Shown one piece after another: positions 52,321 through 60,984 of a stretch of 64,000 nucleotides of DNA (positions within the stretch are counted from its first letter, which is position 1; each line of letters begins with the position of its first letter). The stretch is taken from positions 186,001 through 250,000 of the forward strand of contig NZ_CAJVCE010000003.1 of the NCBI RefSeq assembly GCF_910594985.1. Reading direction: 5' to 3'. This DNA is from Paenibacillus allorhizosphaerae. GTDB lineage: Bacteria; Bacillota; Bacilli; Paenibacillales; NBRC-103111. The notes beneath the pieces were generated by a model. The model was not told the origin of the DNA, ran no database searches, and saw only the letters and a list, made by a program, of their open reading frames with translations. The translations under genes were made by a program, and so were the position numbers.

Positions 52321-53326
52321 TCATTTCGTGGGAACCCTGTCTTTTTCCGTAATAACATGCAGCTGTTTGCCGTCCGAAACGATCAAAATATTGCCGTTCA
52401 GCGCAGTCGAATACACGTCTCCCTGCTTTTCATAGCGCTTCAATATATCCAGGCTGCTGAAAATATTGTTGCTCAGCACGGTTACTTTCGGCGATACCGT
52501 ATTGACGAACGGAGGCGAGGAAGACGTCGTGTGTCCATGGTGCGGCGCATGTACAAAATCCGCTTTCAGCTGATCCCCGTATAATTCGATAAGTTCCGCT
52601 TCCCTGTCCTTGTAAATGTTCCCCCGGGAACAGAAACGAAGTATCCTTGTACGTCATTTTGACGACGAGAGAATAAAAGTTGATGGTCGCGTCATCATTC
52701 GTTTTGATCACGTCGTTCAATGCCTCTTTCTTCGGGCTAAGCACCTCGAACTTTACATCGCCGCCAAGCTCGAACTTATCTCCCGCCGCCAATACTTTCT
52801 GCGGAATGTTCTTCCTCTCGATCTGTTCGATCGTATTGCGGTATTGAGCGGACGCATTATTATCAAAGCTTTGGCGGTAATAAGCTTTAGCCTCCTTCGT
52901 TTTCAGTACTTCGGCAAAGCCGCCCAGATGGTCGGGGTGAGGATGCGTATTGTATAAGATGTCAAGGTCCTTAATGCCGAGTTTGTCCAAGTATCGGACC
53001 ACTTGATTCCCTACATTGGCGAAACCGCCATCCATCAGCATCGCCTTTCCGTCCGGCGTTATAATCAGATAGCTGTCGCCCGCCGATACCTTCGGATCTT
53101 TCAGATGAAAATACCGGAGCTGCAGCTTCCCTTTATATTTCTCCTTGTCGAACACTTCATTTGTCCGAAGCGTCGGCAATTCGTCTTTACTCTGCTCGTG
53201 CTGCAGCGGCGCTGCCACCCGCTTCGGCTCCGGATTGACATGCGAGCAAGCGGCCGCAAACAGTAGAGCGCTTACCGTTCCAATGCCTATCATGTTCAGT
53301 CCGTGCTTTCTAATCTGTCCCTTCAC
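52321..53326 (-). pseudogene. Metallo-beta-lactamase-fold lipoprotein (ComEC/Rec2-like), frameshifted
   Basis: The product starts at a GTG (53326) with AGGAGG upstream and has lipobox AAAC (Cys 27). The MBL motif HPHPDH is intact. At a run of five G (52621-52625) the frame shifts: in the other frame the sequence continues IYKDREAELIELYGDQLKAD, then FVHAPHHGHTTSSSPPFVN, and runs to a TGA at 52323-52321, adding the second metal site (HAPHHG). Removing one G gives a 334-residue protein like secreted ComEC-type hydrolases that cleave phosphodiesters or related bonds. As written, the product ends at 52430 after a nonsense tail. Sequencing error or phase variation in the G run cannot be excluded. 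Confidence 0.8.
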
Positions 53327-53392
53327 GCGTTCATCCTCCTGTATAATTCCATAATTTCACAGGTATACGTAGATCTGACTGAATTAGGACAC

Positions 53393-53455
53393 ATTATAGC
53401 GATGTTCCCGAACAAATCATATAATTTTTCGGTTATTGCGTTATATTTTTCGGCT
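53393..53455 (-). promoter_or_regulatory. Class 3 repeat promoter (MBL lipoprotein)
   Basis: AGCCGA, AACCGA and GTTCGG recur at 21-bp period on the minus strand, ending 9 bp before TATAAT (53393-53398). Divergent from the class 3 promoter at 53535 in the same 336-bp gap. Confidence 0.75.
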
Positions 53456-53534
53456 ATTTCCGTAAAACATTTTGAATTAGTTGGCAGTGACAAGTATAAC
53501 CCACCGTATTCTTCTTTCCCCTGCATTCGCATAA

Positions 53535-53597
53535 AGCCGAAATATATAACAGTTCCTCCGAATAAATATATAACTTACATGTAGCCTTCGTTATAAT
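53535..53597 (+). promoter_or_regulatory. Class 3 repeat promoter (nucleoside hydrolase)
   Basis: AGCCGA (53535-53540) and CTCCGA (53556-53561) are 21 bp apart, and TATAAT (53592-53597) follows at the same 21+21+15 spacing as in the divergent promoter. The third repeat position does not match CCGA. Confidence 0.68.
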
Positions 53598-53662
53598 TCA
53601 ACATGAAATCTCCAAAATATATAGATGAATCCCTCATCTGAGAAAAGAAAGGTGAATCTCCC

Positions 53663-54613
53663 ATGCCGATTTCATTTCCAAAAATTAGCGAAGAACAGCG
53701 CATTCGGCGCTTGCTGCCACCGTCAGGCAAAGTAAATATGGTACTGGATACGGATACGTTTAACGAAATCGACGACCAATTTGCGATCGTTTACACGCTG
53801 CTGTCCAAAGACAAGATCGATCTGCAAGCGATTTATGCTGCTCCGTTCTTCAATCACTTGTCCAAAAGTGCCAAGGACGGGATGGACAAAAGTTATGATG
53901 AAATGATACGTATATTGCACAAAATGAACGTGCCAGACGAGGGCTTCGCCTTTCGCGGGTCCGAAAGCTTCCTGCCATCGGCCGACCGGCCGGTAGACAG
54001 TCCGGCGGTTCGCGATTTGATCACGCGCGCCATGGCGGCTCCTGACGACGAACCTTTATATGTCGTTGCGATCGGGGCAATTACGAACGTCGCTTCGGCC
54101 ATCCTGCTCGAACCCCGAATTATTGAAAAAATCGTCGTCGTCTGGCTGGGGGGACATCGTCTGGACTGGCGGCATACAAAAGAATTCAACCTGAAGCAAG
54201 ATGTTCTCGCCGCTCAAATCTTGTTCGATTGCGGCGTGCCGCTCGTACTTGTCCCTTGTACAGGCGTCGCGTCCCACCTGCTCACGACGCTTCCCGAAGT
54301 GGAACGATATGTAAAAGGCAAAGGGGCGATCGGGGATTTTCTGGCGGAGCGTTACGAAGCTTGCAGCAGTGACCATTTTGGATATTCCCGCGTCATCTGG
54401 GATATCTCCGTCATTGCATGGCTGGTCAATCCGGCCAGCGTACCGACCGCGCTTGTCCATAGTCCGATCCTGACGGATCAGGTCACCTGGAGTCACGACA
54501 CATCGAGGCATCTGATTCGCTGCGCCGATTACGTGCATCGGGACGCGATTTTCAAAGATTTCTTCCGCAAGCTTGAACAATATGCGATCACCGCTTCGCA
54601 GGCGGCCCAATAA
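53663..54613 (+). CDS. Nucleoside hydrolase (inosine-uridine preferring family)
   Basis: 316 residues with the family calcium-site signature near the N-terminus (VLDTDTFNEIDDQFA, a DTD...DD variant) and IGAITNVASAIL. Family members hydrolyse N-ribosyl bonds of nucleosides; the DTDTFNEID form is found in a bacterial subgroup whose substrate is less certain. AAAGGTG lies before the ATG at 53663. No signal peptide, so cytosolic. A stub of a ribokinase gene follows directly, the expected partner for released ribose. Confidence 0.9.
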   Translation: MPISFPKISEEQRIRRLLPPSGKVNMVLDTDTFNEIDDQFAIVYTLLSKDKIDLQAIYAAPFFNHLSKSAKDGMDKSYDEMIRILHKMNVPDEGFAFRGSESFLPSADRPVDSPAVRDLITRAMAAPDDEPLYVVAIGAITNVASAILLEPRIIEKIVVVWLGGHRLDWRHTKEFNLKQDVLAAQILFDCGVPLVLVPCTGVASHLLTTLPEVERYVKGKGAIGDFLAERYEACSSDHFGYSRVIWDISVIAWLVNPASVPTALVHSPILTDQVTWSHDTSRHLIRCADYVHRDAIFKDFFRKLEQYAITASQAAQ

Positions 54614-54618
54614 GAGGG

Positions 54619-54687
54619 CCGCGCATCGTTGTCGTCGGCAGCTTAAATATGGACCTCGTCCTCTCGATGCAAGCGATGCCGAAAACC
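54619..54687 (+). pseudogene. Ribokinase (PfkB) N-terminal remnant
   Basis: Six bases after the nucleoside hydrolase stop a frame encodes PRIVVVGSLNMDLVLSMQAM, then PKT. This is the typical ribokinase N-terminus (VVGSLNMDLV is nearly invariant). It has no start codon and loses similarity after about 23 residues. A terminator follows, so the remainder of the gene was probably deleted. Confidence 0.7.
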
Positions 54688-54726
54688 TTTTGCGATCCAA
54701 GCCTCCCGCACATTGCAAGCCTAAAA

Positions 54727-54768
54727 AGACGGTTCCTGATTGCATCAGGTGCCGTCTCTCTTCTTTTT
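54727..54768 (+). terminator. Intrinsic terminator of the nucleoside hydrolase transcript
   Basis: AGACGG-tt-CCTGAT / ATCAGG-tg-CCGTCT stem with a short loop, followed by CTCTTCTTTTTA. Confidence 0.92.
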
Positions 54769-54910
54769 ATTGATTCTCCTGAATCCATTTGTTAGCCCTC
54801 TCTACTATCGACAAGATTTATTAATCCGTTAATGACGAAGTATCAACGCGGAGCGCAATTTGAAAAAGTTGAATGATTTTAGCATGTTTTCTTGGATATT
54901 TAAATGATTT

Positions 54911-56047
54911 ATGGAAAATAATAACTTCATCGAAAATATGCACAAGGCAGGGACTCCCTTGAATAATCAACAAGGCACCATCGGCTTCATTCCTTTATAT
55001 TCCACCATGATCCTTGCGATCGGATTAATGAACCACGTAATGGTCATCCCTCCGTTGATCGCAGAAGCCCAGAGAGACGCTTGGATCAGCGTACTGGTGA
55101 TGATCGTTCCGTTCTTGCTGTGGACCTTCATCCTCTACTGCATCATGAAGCAAACGAGCCAGCAGCCCATCATTCCATGGTTTCAGCAGCGATTCGGAAC
55201 GATCGTAGGCGTGGCGATTCGACTCTTTTTTCTCGTTTATCTTTTTTTCATCAGTGTGCTGACGTTAAAAGATACCGTGTTGTGGACGCATGTCTCTTAC
55301 TTGCCCCGCACTCCACAGCTCGTGCTATCCATTTCAATGTTGCTGTTATGCTTTTATGGCGCACGCTACGGCTTGCAGGCGATTGCCATCACATCAGGGT
55401 TTCTTTTGCCCTTTGTCATCATCTTTGGAGATTTCGTAATGAGCTCCAACCTTCCGGTCAAAGATTATTCCTTGCTCACGCCGATCTTTGAACAAGGGAT
55501 GACGCCCGCATTGCGAGGAAGCCTGTACGTAGGCGGCGGACTCGCCGAGCTGATCTTGCTGCTGCTGTTTCAGCAACATTTGAAATGTAAAGTGCGGCTT
55601 TGGTCGCTTTGGGTAATGTTACTATTTCTCATGGTGTTGGTATTGGGACCGGCGACAGGAGCCATCGCGGAATTCGGTCCTTATGAAGCGGCGGCACTTC
55701 GATACCCTGCTTTCGAAGAATGGCGTCTCGTCAAGGTAGGAAAATACATACAGCATGTCGATTTTTTATCCATTTATCAATGGCTATCGGGGGCTTTTGT
55801 CCGCATCTCCATCGCGTTGTATCTCATGCTCGAATTGCTAAGTACCGGAACGAACAAGAAAAGCAAATTGTACATTTTAGTTTCTCTGTCAGCCATCAAC
55901 GTTGTGGTCGTGGCGCTGCCGATAAGCGATATGCAGTATTTGATCTTTCTGAAACAGATTTACTTGCCGGGCTCGTTGTGGGCCGTCACGGCCATGCTCC
56001 TCATTATGTTTACGATGGTTCTCTTTTCAAAAAAAGTCCAAAGGTGA
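54911..56047 (+). CDS. gerB: GerB-type spore germinant receptor permease subunit
   Basis: 378 residues with about ten membrane helices (APC-superfamily-like germination protein family). GerB subunits sit in the spore inner membrane and take part in binding the germinant. No clear ribosome site precedes the ATG at 54911. An in-frame ATG 10 codons later and a TTG at residue 17 after GGCAGGG are alternatives. The gene order B-A-C differs from the common A-B-C order. The TGAAT and GATATTTA boxes about 18 bp apart upstream could be a weak forespore sigma-G promoter. Confidence 0.9.
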   Translation: MENNNFIENMHKAGTPLNNQQGTIGFIPLYSTMILAIGLMNHVMVIPPLIAEAQRDAWISVLVMIVPFLLWTFILYCIMKQTSQQPIIPWFQQRFGTIVGVAIRLFFLVYLFFISVLTLKDTVLWTHVSYLPRTPQLVLSISMLLLCFYGARYGLQAIAITSGFLLPFVIIFGDFVMSSNLPVKDYSLLTPIFEQGMTPALRGSLYVGGGLAELILLLLFQQHLKCKVRLWSLWVMLLFLMVLVLGPATGAIAEFGPYEAAALRYPAFEEWRLVKVGKYIQHVDFLSIYQWLSGAFVRISIALYLMLELLSTGTNKKSKLYILVSLSAINVVVVALPISDMQYLIFLKQIYLPGSLWAVTAMLLIMFTMVLFSKKVQR

Positions 56048-56052
56048 GAGGC

Positions 56053-57573
56053 ATGAAATTTAATCGGCTTTTGCAATGGTTCTTTAGTCAGGAGAAAGAC
56101 ATCGTCCGCCCGGCTGCTCCCCCTTCTTTGCCTGAAAACCATATTTGGACAGCCGAAGGCATTCGAAATTTATTCCGCGCATCGGCAGACTTCAAAATGG
56201 ATAAATACGAATTGGGCAATGCGGAGCACCTGGAACCCGTATATATGTTATATTGCGAGGGAATGGCAGAAACCAAACAAATCAATCAATTCGTGCTTCC
56301 GCTGCTGGAACATATCATCGACGAGGAGAAGCTCAGCTTTGCCCTGCAGCATAAGCTGGACGTGGATCCTATCCATAAACCGATGGACATCGTACAAGCC
56401 GTATTCTCAGGTCAGCTTGTTCTTTACTTTGAAACGATGAATGAAGTGTATTCCCTTGATCTGGCCGATCCTCCCAACCGAAAGCCGGAAGAATCGAACA
56501 CCGAGCTTTCGATCAAAGGGCCGCGAGACGGTTTTGTGGAAGATTTGCTATCCAATGTTGCGCTGGTACGCAAACGGCTGCGCAGCTCTTCTCTTTGCTA
56601 TGAACAGTTTATTATCGGAAAACGAAGCAATAGTAAAGTAGCTCTGCTATATATGGAAGATATTACGCAGCCGCGTTTCGTGAACGAAGCAAGAAAAAGA
56701 TTGCAGCATATCGATATTGACATTTTGTACAGCAGCAGTCAGCTGGAAGAAATACTATCGGATTACTCCCTGTCCATGTTCCCTTTGCTCGACTATACGA
56801 CACGCCCCGATTACGTTGTCGATTCCCTGGTTCGGGGCAGATTCGCCGTTATCGTCGACGGGGCTCCGATCGCTATCATCGGCCCGGCCAATTTAACGCT
56901 GTTGTTGAGATCTCCGGAGGATGCTTACTTACCTTTTTATATCAGCACCTTTGGGCTGTTGTTCCGGTTTGCCGGTCTCTTTACATCACTGCTGCTCCCG
57001 GGCTTTTGGGCCGCGCTGGCCTCCTACAACGTGGAACAACTCCCTTACCCGCTGCTCGCCACAATTGCGGTATCCAGAATTGGTCTTCCTTTGCCTTCGC
57101 CTCTGGAAGCTTTTCTCATGTTGGGCATGTTTGAGTTATTCCGCGAGGCCGGCGAGAGACTGCCCAAGGCGGTGGGGACGACGGTGGCGGTGGTTGGGGG
57201 CATAATCGTCGGCGATGCCGCCATTCGGGCGGGACTCGCTTCAACGACGTTTCTCGTCATTGCAGCCGTCACGGCCGTTGCCAGCTTTACGCTGGTCAAT
57301 CAATCGCTGGTCGGGACCGTCAGCATCATCCGGTTATTTATTCTTCTCTGTGCTTCCGTGCTTGGCATGTTCGGCTTTATGCTATCGAGCATAGGCGTCG
57401 TTCTTTATTTATCCAAGCTTCAGTCATTCGGGGTACCCTATCTGTCACCGATATCGCCGATCAATTGGCATGACTTTTTCTCCGCGATTATCCGAAAGCC
57501 TTGGTATTTGAAAAAAAGGCGGGCAGATATATTGCAAGCGATCGATTCTACCAGGAAAGAAGATGGCAGCTAA
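56053..57573 (+). CDS. gerA: GerA-type spore germinant receptor subunit
   Basis: 506 residues from the ATG at 56053 (AGGTGAGAGG upstream, 5 bp after the gerB stop). A hydrophilic N-terminal half is followed by GRFAVIVDGAPIAIIGP, several membrane helices and REAGERLPKAVG, all typical of the GerA family. GerA forms the ion-conducting part of the germinant receptor. The following gene starts within its stop codon. Confidence 0.95.
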   Translation: MKFNRLLQWFFSQEKDIVRPAAPPSLPENHIWTAEGIRNLFRASADFKMDKYELGNAEHLEPVYMLYCEGMAETKQINQFVLPLLEHIIDEEKLSFALQHKLDVDPIHKPMDIVQAVFSGQLVLYFETMNEVYSLDLADPPNRKPEESNTELSIKGPRDGFVEDLLSNVALVRKRLRSSSLCYEQFIIGKRSNSKVALLYMEDITQPRFVNEARKRLQHIDIDILYSSSQLEEILSDYSLSMFPLLDYTTRPDYVVDSLVRGRFAVIVDGAPIAIIGPANLTLLLRSPEDAYLPFYISTFGLLFRFAGLFTSLLLPGFWAALASYNVEQLPYPLLATIAVSRIGLPLPSPLEAFLMLGMFELFREAGERLPKAVGTTVAVVGGIIVGDAAIRAGLASTTFLVIAAVTAVASFTLVNQSLVGTVSIIRLFILLCASVLGMFGFMLSSIGVVLYLSKLQSFGVPYLSPISPINWHDFFSAIIRKPWYLKKRRADILQAIDSTRKEDGS

Positions 57574-58712
57574 TGTTCCGGCTTTGGAAATCCGCCGTCG
57601 CCTTGTTGTTGGTACCATTGCTAATGACGGGATGCTGGGATATCAAACACGTTCAGGATATCAACTACGTGGCAGCGATTGGAATTGATTACGCCGATGG
57701 GAAGTATCACGTTTATGTACAGATGCTGGACTTTTCTTCCGTAGCCAAGATGGAGACGGGCAAACCGACCGCGCCGGTCCCGGTATGGATAGGGAAAGGG
57801 TCGGGCGATAACCCGCTCCATGCGCTCGACGATTTATACCAGACCTCTCAACTTCGCATTTTTTACGGTCAGGTCAATGCGGTGGTAGTGAGCGAAAGTT
57901 TAATTAAAAAAGGAATCGACGACTTCGAAGAAATGCTTCGCCGTCATTTTGAGCTGCGGTATACACCATGGGTTTTCGGCTCTTCCATGCCCATCGATCA
58001 ATTGTTTGCCGTAACCGCTTTTTTTAATCTTTCGCCTCTGATTACGCTGCTGCATCAGCCGCGGGAAAGCTACAAACAAAATTCGGTTATCGCTCCGATC
58101 AGCATGCGGGAGTTTTATGCCAGCTACAGAGAACCGGGCAAAACAACGCAGCTCCCTTCTCTCACCATAACCGATCAATATTGGAAACGCGATAAGAAAG
58201 CACAAGATGTACTACAAATAAGCGGCATCTATGTGTTACAAAATAAAAAATTTAAAGGATGGATCGAAAAAAATCGGATTCCCGGGCTTCGCTGGGTCGA
58301 TCCCCGCACAAGGCGGGCCCCGCTGATCATTCAAGCGGAAGGAAAGGCCCAAGTGGGCATCGCATTGGAATCTCCTAAAGTAGAAATCACATTTCATACA
58401 ACCAATGATCTCGTCACCTACGGGATCGAGGTTATGTTTGAAGGTCAAATCCTGTATAACACCAAATCGTATCCAGAAGCCATGATTGAACAAGAAGCAG
58501 CGGAACGGGTGCGCATGGAGATTGTACAGACTTACCAGGAAGGATTGAAAGACAAAGCAGACTTGCTTCAATTGGAACATGCGCTATACCGCAAAAAAAA
58601 CCGCGAATGGAAAAAGCTCCATGAGCGGAATGGTATCACGCTAAAGCCGGATTCACTTAAAGACGTCCGCGTGACCGTGAAATTAAACAACTCGGGTAAA
58701 ATAAAAAATTAA
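57573..58712 (+). CDS. gerC: GerC-type spore germination lipoprotein
   Basis: 379 residues with lipobox LMTGC (Cys 21) followed by WD, the usual GerC start (GCWD). It contains the three-domain GerC body (INYVAAIGIDYADGKYHVY, RRHFELRYTPWVFGS, TLKPDSLKDVRVTVKL). Anchored to the outer face of the spore inner membrane. Its ATG shares one base with the gerA stop (TAATG). An upstream in-frame start at 57501 lies inside gerA and is rejected. Confidence 0.95.
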   Translation: MFRLWKSAVALLLVPLLMTGCWDIKHVQDINYVAAIGIDYADGKYHVYVQMLDFSSVAKMETGKPTAPVPVWIGKGSGDNPLHALDDLYQTSQLRIFYGQVNAVVVSESLIKKGIDDFEEMLRRHFELRYTPWVFGSSMPIDQLFAVTAFFNLSPLITLLHQPRESYKQNSVIAPISMREFYASYREPGKTTQLPSLTITDQYWKRDKKAQDVLQISGIYVLQNKKFKGWIEKNRIPGLRWVDPRTRRAPLIIQAEGKAQVGIALESPKVEITFHTTNDLVTYGIEVMFEGQILYNTKSYPEAMIEQEAAERVRMEIVQTYQEGLKDKADLLQLEHALYRKKNREWKKLHERNGITLKPDSLKDVRVTVKLNNSGKIKN

Positions 58713-58755
58713 CCTTTCCACAAGACGGCGAAAAAACACGTCCAATGGAAAGGTT
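58711..58755. terminator. Bidirectional terminator after gerC
   Basis: AACCTTTCCA pairs with TGGAAAGGTT, with an inner GACG/CGTC stem, between convergent gerC and an SBP gene. Overlaps the gerC stop codon. Confidence 0.8.
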
Positions 58756-58777
58756 ATTCATCGTACAAGGTATCGCG

Positions 58778-60085
58778 TTACTTTTTACTATCGGTAGCGA
58801 TCATTTGCGTGATCTTCTCGTCGGCCTCGCGAAGCGCGGTATTAATATCTTTTTTCCCGTCAACGACTTCGGCGAAGCTGTTGCGAAGATGCGCAACGCC
58901 TTTCGTGTAGTGAACCGAGAACGGCGGGCTTTGAGCCGGCTTGCTCTTGAATATGCTGGGCAATTGTTTCCCGCTCAGGTGCGGCATGGCGGAGCCGAAC
59001 GCCTGATTGAATTTGGGATCTTTCAGAGCGGAGACGCGGCCGGTTTCTTTCGTGCTGATCAGTTGGACATCATCGGAGAAAAGCACTTCAAGCACCCGCA
59101 TCGCGTCATCCTTGTTCTTGCTCGTCTTCGTAATGAGAATCGTATGCATATCGAACATGCCGTACACGTTCGGACGTTCCGAGTAACTCGGATACTGCGC
59201 TACGTCCCATTTGAATCCGGGATCGTTCCGCAGCTTGTCGAACATATTAACCGTAGTGATCATCGCGACGTTTTTCTCTTTAATAAAAATGTCGGAAGCG
59301 TTTTGCGAAAGCGTTTTCGGCTTATTATTCGGAATCGCATAGATCCGGTTAGTCACATCGAACACCCGCTTGTACGGATCAGTGTTCACATTCGATTTTT
59401 GCGTTTTCGCATCGACCACGTTCAGCGACATCGGGAACAGCATCCGCGTGACCGATTCCGGATCCAATCCCCGGTACGTTACGCCGCCGTCTTCCCGGGA
59501 CAGCTGTCTGCCCAGCTCGATCGCGTTGTCCCATGTCATGCCGTCTTTCGGATAGGGGACGCCGAATTTGTCAAAGATGTCCTTATTGTAGTACAGCGCG
59601 TTGAACTGGACGTTGTACGGCAGCGCGATCAGTTCTTTTTTGTCCGAAGTTTCGCGAATCGTATCCAGCGCGCCCTGATCGAAGCGCCCCAGATCGAAGT
59701 TATGTTTTTTGGCCAGAGGCGTTATGTCCTCGTACAGGTTGAGATCGGCATAGCTCGGGAGCGTGCCGTTCCAGATCGTGACCAGGTCCATGACTTCCCC
59801 GGAAGCAACATAGTCCGGCAGCCATTTCGCGGAATCTTTCTTGATCATTTCCACCGTAATATGCGGATATTTTTTCTTGACCGGCTCGACGATCAGCTTG
59901 TTGAAATCTTCGTCCGTCACTAGCTGATTCGGAAACAATCGGATTGTAACCGGTTTCAGGTCTTCCGCCTTCGGAGGCTTGCTGTCCGCAGCGTTATTCG
60001 GCATTTTCCCTCCGGCGCCGCCGCATGCGGCGAGCATCGAGCTGATCAACGTCATGGCAATCGTTACTTTTAGTTTTGTATTCAT
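58778..60085 (-). CDS. Extracellular solute-binding lipoprotein (SBP 10)
   Basis: 435 residues, ATG at 60085 with GGAGGT upstream; an earlier in-frame codon at 60208 lies in the upstream gene. Lipobox MLAAC (Cys 21). Family signatures YYNKDIFDKFG, YPKDGMTWDN and NTALREADEKIT. Closest to SBP 1 (VKKKYPHITV, GVPYPKDGMTWD, LKPVTIRLFPN/VTLKLYPN). Last in an operon with a sugar epimerase and Gfo/Idh oxidoreductase. Confidence 0.93.
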   Translation of the reverse strand: MNTKLKVTIAMTLISSMLAACGGAGGKMPNNAADSKPPKAEDLKPVTIRLFPNQLVTDEDFNKLIVEPVKKKYPHITVEMIKKDSAKWLPDYVASGEVMDLVTIWNGTLPSYADLNLYEDITPLAKKHNFDLGRFDQGALDTIRETSDKKELIALPYNVQFNALYYNKDIFDKFGVPYPKDGMTWDNAIELGRQLSREDGGVTYRGLDPESVTRMLFPMSLNVVDAKTQKSNVNTDPYKRVFDVTNRIYAIPNNKPKTLSQNASDIFIKEKNVAMITTVNMFDKLRNDPGFKWDVAQYPSYSERPNVYGMFDMHTILITKTSKNKDDAMRVLEVLFSDDVQLISTKETGRVSALKDPKFNQAFGSAMPHLSGKQLPSIFKSKPAQSPPFSVHYTKGVAHLRNSFAEVVDGKKDINTALREADEKITQMIATDSKK

Positions 60086-60113
60086 TTTGTATGACCTCCT
60101 CTTTTTGATCCAA

Positions 60114-60968
60114 TCATCTCTTTGTATCCGCTTGCGCGGCCGCGTCTTGAACGGCGTGCCGAATCGTCTCGAGTGCGAGCCGGACATCCGCAGCAAGGGC
60201 TGCTTCATCCGGCCGAAAACGCGACACGTCGTACGGGTTGGAAGCCGTCGGCATAAACTCCATCGTAACCGGGCCCTGGTAGCCGAGCGCTTGCAGCGTC
60301 CGCATCACCGATGCCCAATCGGTTTGCCCTCTCCCTGCCGCCTCCCGCGTATTGTCGGCGATGTGCACGTGAATCAGATGTTCGGCCGAATCCTTCAAGC
60401 TCTGACAGATGTTCCTTTCCTCGATATTCATATGGAACAAATCCGCCATCAGCTTGACGTGGGGGCTGCCGACCTCCTTCACGAGCCGCGTCGCTTCATC
60501 AAGCTTGTTGATGAGATGCGTCTCATAGCGGTTCAACGCTTCGACGGCGATGCGGACTCCGCGCTGCGAAGCGTACGCTCCAGCCTCCCGCAAACTGGCT
60601 GCGGCGTAACCCCACTCCGCTTCCCGGGTCGATTCCGGCGCCAGCTTGCCGACTGGCGACGGAACGACGATGACGTGAGACGCCCCCACATCGGACGCAA
60701 GATCGATGCAAGCCCTCACATAGGCTATGCCTTGCTCCCGCTTCCGCGATTCGGAGCTGCTCAAATCCCGCTCCGATGTATAGATGCCGCAGATGGATGT
60801 GCAGCCCAATCCGTACACGCCGAGTAAACGCTTTAACTCCGGGACATGAAGCCGGTCCGGCTCGCCGGTCAGCTCAATGCCTTCATATCCCGCGTCCCTC
60901 AATCTTGCAAGCGTACGCTCCAAAGGCTCGTCGCCGAATATCCATTGGGTCGCGCTGTAAGTGAACAT
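60114..60968 (-). CDS. Sugar 3-epimerase-like TIM barrel (tagatose/psicose 3-epimerase family)
   Basis: 284 residues from the ATG at 60968 (GGAGG upstream). Metal and catalytic positions appear in IAVEALNRYETHLIN (Glu), MADLFHMNIEE (Asp and His), HVHIADNTREAAGRG and MEFM (second Glu). This is the D-tagatose/D-psicose 3-epimerase pattern, so it should epimerise ketohexoses, or a close relative of these. It lies 16 bp after the Gfo/Idh gene and 28 bp before SBP 10. Confidence 0.87.
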   Translation of the reverse strand: MFTYSATQWIFGDEPLERTLARLRDAGYEGIELTGEPDRLHVPELKRLLGVYGLGCTSICGIYTSERDLSSSESRKREQGIAYVRACIDLASDVGASHVIVVPSPVGKLAPESTREAEWGYAAASLREAGAYASQRGVRIAVEALNRYETHLINKLDEATRLVKEVGSPHVKLMADLFHMNIEERNICQSLKDSAEHLIHVHIADNTREAAGRGQTDWASVMRTLQALGYQGPVTMEFMPTASNPYDVSRFRPDEAALAADVRLALETIRHAVQDAAAQADTKR

Positions 60969-60984
60969 GAAGAGCTCCTCCTCT

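Noticed and set aside
55720-56052. N-terminal extension of gerA into gerB
   Set aside because: It would overlap gerB by over 300 bp and has no ribosome site; the ATG at 56053 fits the family start.
58745-59923. 392-codon plus-strand open frame after gerC
   Set aside because: Antisense to SBP 10, which has a lipobox and family signatures; the frame begins inside a terminator hairpin.
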